Origin: Chloranthus sessilifolius
Taxonomy: Eukaryota > Streptophyta > Magnoliopsida > Chloranthales > Chloranthaceae
DNA length: 64,000 nucleotides
NCBI GenBank assembly: GCA_021018995.1
Contig: CM037598.1
Location: 44,322,685 to 44,386,684 of the forward strand
Direction: 5' to 3'
The notes under the pieces were generated by a model. It ran no database searches, was not told the origin of the DNA, and saw nothing but the letters and a program-made list of their open reading frames with translations. The translations under genes were made by a program, and so were the position numbers. This document shows, piece by piece, positions 59,787 through 64,000 of the stretch (position 1 is its first letter; every line of letters begins with the position of its first letter).

Positions 59787-59850
59787 CACTGAAAACCCTC
59801 AGGAGACTCCACTCCTCCACTAGGGATCACCTAGGGGTTTAAAAGGCTTG
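59787..59850 (+). other. Conserved predicted three-way junction, element K
   Basis: Outer stem AAACCC/GGGTTT, arm 1 GGAG-ACTCCA-CTCC, arm 2 CTAGG-GATCA-CCTAG. Nearly identical to A and D although the flanks have diverged. Confidence 0.55.
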
Positions 59851-59955
59851 ATGCATGTGCTAAATGCATCTGTGCTCCTTACAAAAGTGGCATTTTTTCT
59901 ATTTTCAATAATTATTTTTAATTTCTCCTTTGCTTAGGGACTTGCAAAGCTTAGC

Positions 59956-59965
59956 TTTGGGGGTG
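59956..59965 (+). other. 3' polypurine tract of element K
   Basis: CTTTGGGGGTG-like run abutting the LTR start TGTTGAGCAG. Confidence 0.7.
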
Positions 59966-61254
59966 TGTTGAGCAGTGAAAAATACTATTTTTCACCTCCT
60001 AACCTAACCTTTGATTGACCTTTTATTTGACTAATAATGTGTTTTGAGTATGTTTTATAATTAAGCAATAAAATATAGTCATAGTGCAGACATCCATCTA
60101 AAAATGCTAAAGAAGAGACATGCTGCTCAACCTGTACTCATGCAGCCCAAAAGGACAGCCATCAAGCAGTCACAGAGCCTCAGAAACCTATGGCAGTGGC
60201 ATGTGTCCACATGAACACACATGGGAGCAAGAGCAGCTACAGTAAATGATGGTTGAACCCCTCAAAAGGTGTTTAGTGCTGAGCAGATGAAGAACAACAC
60301 CCCAGAAGTGTGACTGCTATTGAAGCAACAGATAGAACTTGTCGAGAGGTTAATTCAACCTGTCGACAGGTCTTCATGGTTAGATATGAAGCTATCGAGA
60401 GGTTCCATCAATCTATAGAGAGGTTCCATCAACCTATCAAGAGGATCTAAGGGTTTACTTGAACCTGTCGAGGAGTTAAAGCCGAAGAAGGCATGCTGTC
60501 GAGAGGTATTGAGGTGAAAAAGTAAAGTTATTGACAAGTTGATAGAACTTGTCGAAAGGTCTGAGGTGCAGTAGAAGAACCTGTCGAAGACTTACCTGGA
60601 GATGCAGGGGATCTCGCGAGGTTCCACCAGCATGTCGACAGGTTCCCTAGAACCTAGCGAGTAGTCAACACCAACTTGTCAAGGAATTACCTGAAGCTGC
60701 ATCCATTTTCTGCGAGGTTGAGTCAACCTATCGAAAGCCCAACTGGAACTGTATAAGAAAATGACAGGATGCTTTATAAGCTGTCGAGAAGATAGATGGA
60801 CCTTAGATAGATGTTGAGAATTTATGTCAACCTATTGAGAAATCAAAAGAACCTGTCGAGAACAGCTGTCAACCTGTCGAATAGAAGACAGAGCCTGTCG
60901 AAGGCTACTCTTAACCTGTCGAATGGAGTACAAAGTGGACACAATACCTGTCGAAAAGATCCCTGCACCTCTCAACACACGATTCGGGAACTTCTCAGTT
61001 TCATCCACATCAGGTGCTTACTTCAGTGCTCTATGCACACATTCCAAGGCACTTCAACAACCCTAGGGGATATTTTTACAACACAAATGGGCATGAATGG
61101 GAACTCTCTAACCACTTCACATGTACCTGTCTAGTTTGAAATAATTAGGGGAGAGTTTCTAGAAGCAAAATCAGCCACATCAGCATCTCAGAATAACAAA
61201 ATTATTTCTTTGAGCTCTGATTGGCTTAAACAGATCCGAGGACAGAGAGGAAGA

Positions 61255-61263
61255 CTATAAAAG
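61255..61263 (+). promoter_or_regulatory. LTR TATA box, element K
   Basis: CTATAAAAG after the TCGAGAGGTT array, about 1 kb before the LTR end. Confidence 0.6.
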
Positions 61264-61600
61264 CCTGAGGAGTTTACAGAAGAACCATCCAAAAATTGAG
61301 AAAGGTCAGACCAAATTCGAGATCTCTTTTCCCTCCGAAAATTCCTTCCCTATTCCTTCTTCCCCCATTCTCTCTTTAGCCAATCATGGTTGGCTAAACA
61401 CTTTTAGTAGCTAGGGTGAGGTTGAGAGCTATAAATTAAGAGGTTCAAGGCTCTGTATAAGGATTGAATATTGCACAGATTACAGATCTGAGGACATTGT
61501 ACTGTAAGTTTGTTTGGAATCAGTAAATTGTGGATTATAGAGTTAATTTTGATTAATAAATCTTGTGATTTTCATTTGATTTCTTAGATTAAATACCCTT

Positions 61601-61632
61601 GTGGATGCCTGAGCTTGGAGCCTTGCATCCAC
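61601..61632 (+). repeat. Inverted repeat GTGGATGC...GCATCCAC in the K LTR
   Basis: Eight perfect pairs around a 16-base loop containing TGAGCTTGGAGCC. Related TGAGCTTGTAGCC-like sequence follows hairpin copies in A, C and D. Confidence 0.55.
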
Positions 61633-61689
61633 AACATCTGCAATAGTTTAATTGTTCTAATTTAGATCCTCGAATTAGAGGAATCTCTG

Positions 61690-61727
61690 AGATGATCTGT
61701 GACCATTCAAGTGGACAGATCATAGCC
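61690..61727 (+). repeat. Conserved LTR hairpin in K
   Basis: Arms AUGAUCUGU and ACAGAUCAU form nine perfect Watson-Crick pairs. Relative to A, one A-U pair is replaced by G-C and a U-G pair by U-A. Confidence 0.7.
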
Positions 61728-62266
61728 TTTGGATCACTCCATTTATTTAATCTGTGTTAGATTCTTATACCTTGCATTTGAGCTTGTAGTCAGACAAAGG
61801 ATTGTTGCAAATCAGTTCCCTGCACTGCCTTTGAACCAAACAATTTTCAGTAAAGACCAAAATCCCCAGCTGCTATTTTCTCCCTTTTAGTTTTAATCCT
61901 TTTCTCCATCTCCCTAAATCTGTGTTTTAATCAGTTCTAGATCATTTGCATTTTTATTTCTATAATTTTTAGTAAAGTGACAACTCTTAAAAAACCTCTC
62001 CTCTTTCCTGTTTTGCTTAGTTTTAAACTAGGATAGGCTAGAGTGCCAGATCTGTTATAGAGCTGAAGATTTACTATATTTTATAGCACATATCCCTGTG
62101 GACCTACCCTTACCCCTTAAAGCTTGCTGCAACAGTCCTGGTTCTTGTAATTTGTCCTTTTAATCCTTTAATAATTGTAAGGTATGCAACACAACACTGA
62201 AGGGTTAGCTTAAAGATTTTTATTTTCTCTTCTGTTTTTCTTTTGCAACCTTTTTCACTCACAACA

Positions 62267-63618
62267 CCCAAGACGGGTTTTCGCCATGCCTGTTATTGCC
62301 CTCTTTTTTACTCATAGTGCTCTTTTAGGTTTCCACTGTGTATGCATTTTTATCCTAGGTGCCTTTTTAGGTTTTCACATGATTCGCACAAGCTCGCTGT
62401 TTTTACCCGTGTCACCCTTTCAGGTTTTTACCATGTCCTTTTTGCTTTGAGCTTATATTTATTCTTTTTATTTTCTTCTTTATTTTCTCAGAGGTCACGA
62501 TATGGACATTGACTCAATCATAGCCAGCTGAATGGAGTTCTTTTGTCGTCTCTCAGCTTAGCTCGTGCTGATTTAATGGATACTATGACTGCTCATAGAC
62601 CTTAAAGAGGGCTTTTTCTCGGGATGTATCTTGGCCATGGGATAGGTTAGGAATTTTGAAGGTCTTCTTGGGTTAGGAAGGTTTCCTCGATAGGGTTCCA
62701 ATTGTCGTAATACACTTCTTCCTTGGGGAATTTTGACTATACATGCCCTACTTTTTCTTTTCTAATTTTTTATTCTTTTTGCTTTTTTCAAACATCCTCT
62801 TTTTAGGATTTTACTTTTCTGATTATTTTTAGATTTGATGGTATATAAACTTTTTTCGTCTTCTTTTTTGGGGAGGGGTTTAACAAATGAAAGGCCAATG
62901 GCTCAATGGGTGTAGCAAGGGTATCAATGTTCAGGGATGCTTTTTTAGCTACTTGGCTTTGAAATGATGGCCTCTTTTATGGGGTCCTTGAGTAGTCACT
63001 TATCCATCTTATCAATACTTACCTTGCCGCGAAGACTAAGAGTAGAATCGACGTACATAACCAGTGTTGGTGGGCTCAGGAAAGTGATCTTCGTCCATGG
63101 TGGTGAGGCATATCACGTATCTCGGGAGCACTTCTTAGATGACGTAAGGTCCTTCCCAGTTGGGCTTAAATTTCCCTCTTGGATCGACGTGGAGATAAGG
63201 GAAGATTTTCTTGAGTACTGTGTAACCCACCTTTAAATTTCGGATGCGAGCACACTTGTTGTAAGCATGTGCGATCCTCCTCTGATAGGCATGGGTGTGA
63301 CGCAAGGCCAGGAGCCTTTTCTCGTCCAGCAAGTTCAATTGCTCAAAGCGAGACCTTTCTCTTTCGGCTTTTGGTAGATAAGACTCGATGAGAATATGGA
63401 GTGAAGGAACTTCAGCCTCAACTAGTAGCACGGCTTAGGTTCCATATACAAGGGAGAATGGTGTGACCCCTGTAGCGGAGTGGATTGACGTTCGGTAAGC
63501 CCATAGTACAAATGGTAACATTTCACTCCAGTCACGGTCTGTGATAACCATTCTCAAGGATGCAGACGACTATTCTGTTAGCCGCCTCCATAGTTTCGTT
63601 GGTTTGCGGCCTATATGG
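62267..63618 (-). mobile_element. Element L: Tat-type Ty3/gypsy fragment, integrase end
   Basis: The minus strand from 63618 downward reads the end of a Tat-type integrase: WAYRTSIHSATGVTPFSLVY, then ESYLPKAERERSRFEQLNL, and DPRGKFKPNWEGPYVI (to 63135). This wording is typical of the Tat group rather than Athila. Left of it, at 62275-62445, four loosely repeated units of the GTGAAAACCTAAAAAGGCAC type (minus sense) recall the repeats seen after pol in such elements. Both sides end at K-family LTRs. A few breaks. Confidence 0.7.
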
Positions 63619-64000
63619 TGTTACTCATTAAAAATACCATTTTTCACCTCCTAACCTTATTTTTGATGGACCTTTGAGTTGACTAATAAAGTGTTTTGAG
63701 TGTGTTTTGTAGACAAGCAATAAATTACAGTCTTAGTGCAGACATCCACCTAAAAGGGCCAAAACAGCAGACCTGCTGCCTCAACATGTTCCTATGTAGC
63801 CCAAAAAGCCAGCCATCAAGTAGTCCACATAGCCCCAGAGCTCCATGGCAATGATATGTGTCCACATGAGCACACAAGGGAACAAGACCATCTGCATCTG
63901 ATGAGGATTGAACCCATCAAGAGGTGCTGAAAGTTGAACAGATGAGGAACAACACCCCAGTGCAGTGTGCCAGCTGTGGAAGCAAGAATAAGAAGAGCTC
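63619..64000 (+). mobile_element. Element M: start of another K-family LTR
   Basis: TGTTACTCATTAAAAATACC and the following bases match the K LTR start (attttt-cacctcctaac, gtgttttgag, agtgcagacatcca). Roughly 85 percent alike by eye. It continues past the window. Confidence 0.75.

Larger units (their letters stand above)
58174..59955 (+). other. 3' noncoding region of element K
   Basis: Holds the internal polypurine-like box (58388-58432) followed by conserved AGTGCAGCAG, and the three-way-junction block (59787-59850). No credible coding frame. Confidence 0.65.
54881..62266 (+). mobile_element. Element K: 3' half of a plus-strand Athila element
   Basis: Contains the ORF3 leader, ORF3 (55530-58173), 3' noncoding region, polypurine tract (59956-59965) and 3' LTR (59966-62266). 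Gag, any pol and the 5' LTR are not in the window; the left side abuts fragment J. It ends in Tat-type sequence L. It is a separate family from A/D but shares their noncoding blocks. Several breaks in ORF3. Confidence 0.8.
59966..62266 (+). repeat. 3' LTR of element K
   Basis: 2301 bases, TGTTGAGCAG...CTCACAACA. Terminal palindrome 59975-59995. U3 has about eighteen CTGTCGAGAGGTT-like motifs (60330-60970), then a TATA box CTATAAAAG at 61255-61263. Transcribed part carries a perfect inverted repeat (61601-61632) and the conserved hairpin (61690-61727). Confidence 0.8.

Noticed and set aside
59966-64000. K 3' LTR and M as the two LTRs of one short element
   Set aside because: K has its own internal region and polypurine tract to its left. 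The sequence between the LTRs is a Tat integrase on the other strand.

Overview
This window is plant nuclear DNA, almost entirely made of nested LTR retrotransposons. No host protein gene, tRNA or rRNA is recognisable. The two main lineages are Athila (Ty3/gypsy, tRNA-Asp-type primer site, gag, pol, and a third ORF of the 'putative plant transposon protein' type) and a Tekay/Del-like chromovirus. A fragment of a Tat-type element lies at the right end. Long LTRs (1.5-2.7 kb), nesting and solo LTRs suggest heterochromatin, perhaps pericentromeric, of a flowering plant. The species cannot be told from the sequence.

Layout. 1-24445: old minus-strand Athila element 'B', left end outside the window, split by solo LTR 'C' (5478-8133) and by a complete Athila element 'A' (8847-22264, target duplication gcagg). 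25044-27525: solo LTR 'H' of the A/D family (duplication atatc). 27958-30476: solo chromovirus LTR 'G' (duplication aatat). 31260-32530: degenerate tandem repeats. About 32600-53573: decayed plus-strand chromovirus 'F', split by LTR fragment 'E', which is itself split by a complete Athila element 'D' (39087-51911, duplication gagac). 53690-54880: small Athila fragments 'N' and 'J'. 54881-62266: 3' half of a plus-strand Athila element 'K' with its 3' LTR. 62267-63618: Tat-type fragment 'L'. 63619-64000: start of LTR 'M', same family as K.

A and D share LTR and gag families but carry complementary cargo. D has gag-pol and only an 87-residue ORF at the third position. A has gag plus a very long third ORF and no pol. 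B, from another family, also lacks pol. This looks like a dependent/helper arrangement.

The noncoding parts are the most unusual. (1) A hairpin with compensatory base changes occurs one to three times in the transcribed part of every LTR of the A/D/H, C/E and K groups. (2) A predicted three-way junction sits upstream of the 3' polypurine tract in A, D and K. (3) A second polypurine-like box with a small covarying hairpin follows ORF3. (4) In each family the short motif arrayed upstream of the LTR TATA box recurs upstream of a TATA-like site before ORF3, as if ORF3 had its own promoter mirroring the LTR. All structures were read by eye. The elements are treated as fossils and breaks are given only as rough counts.
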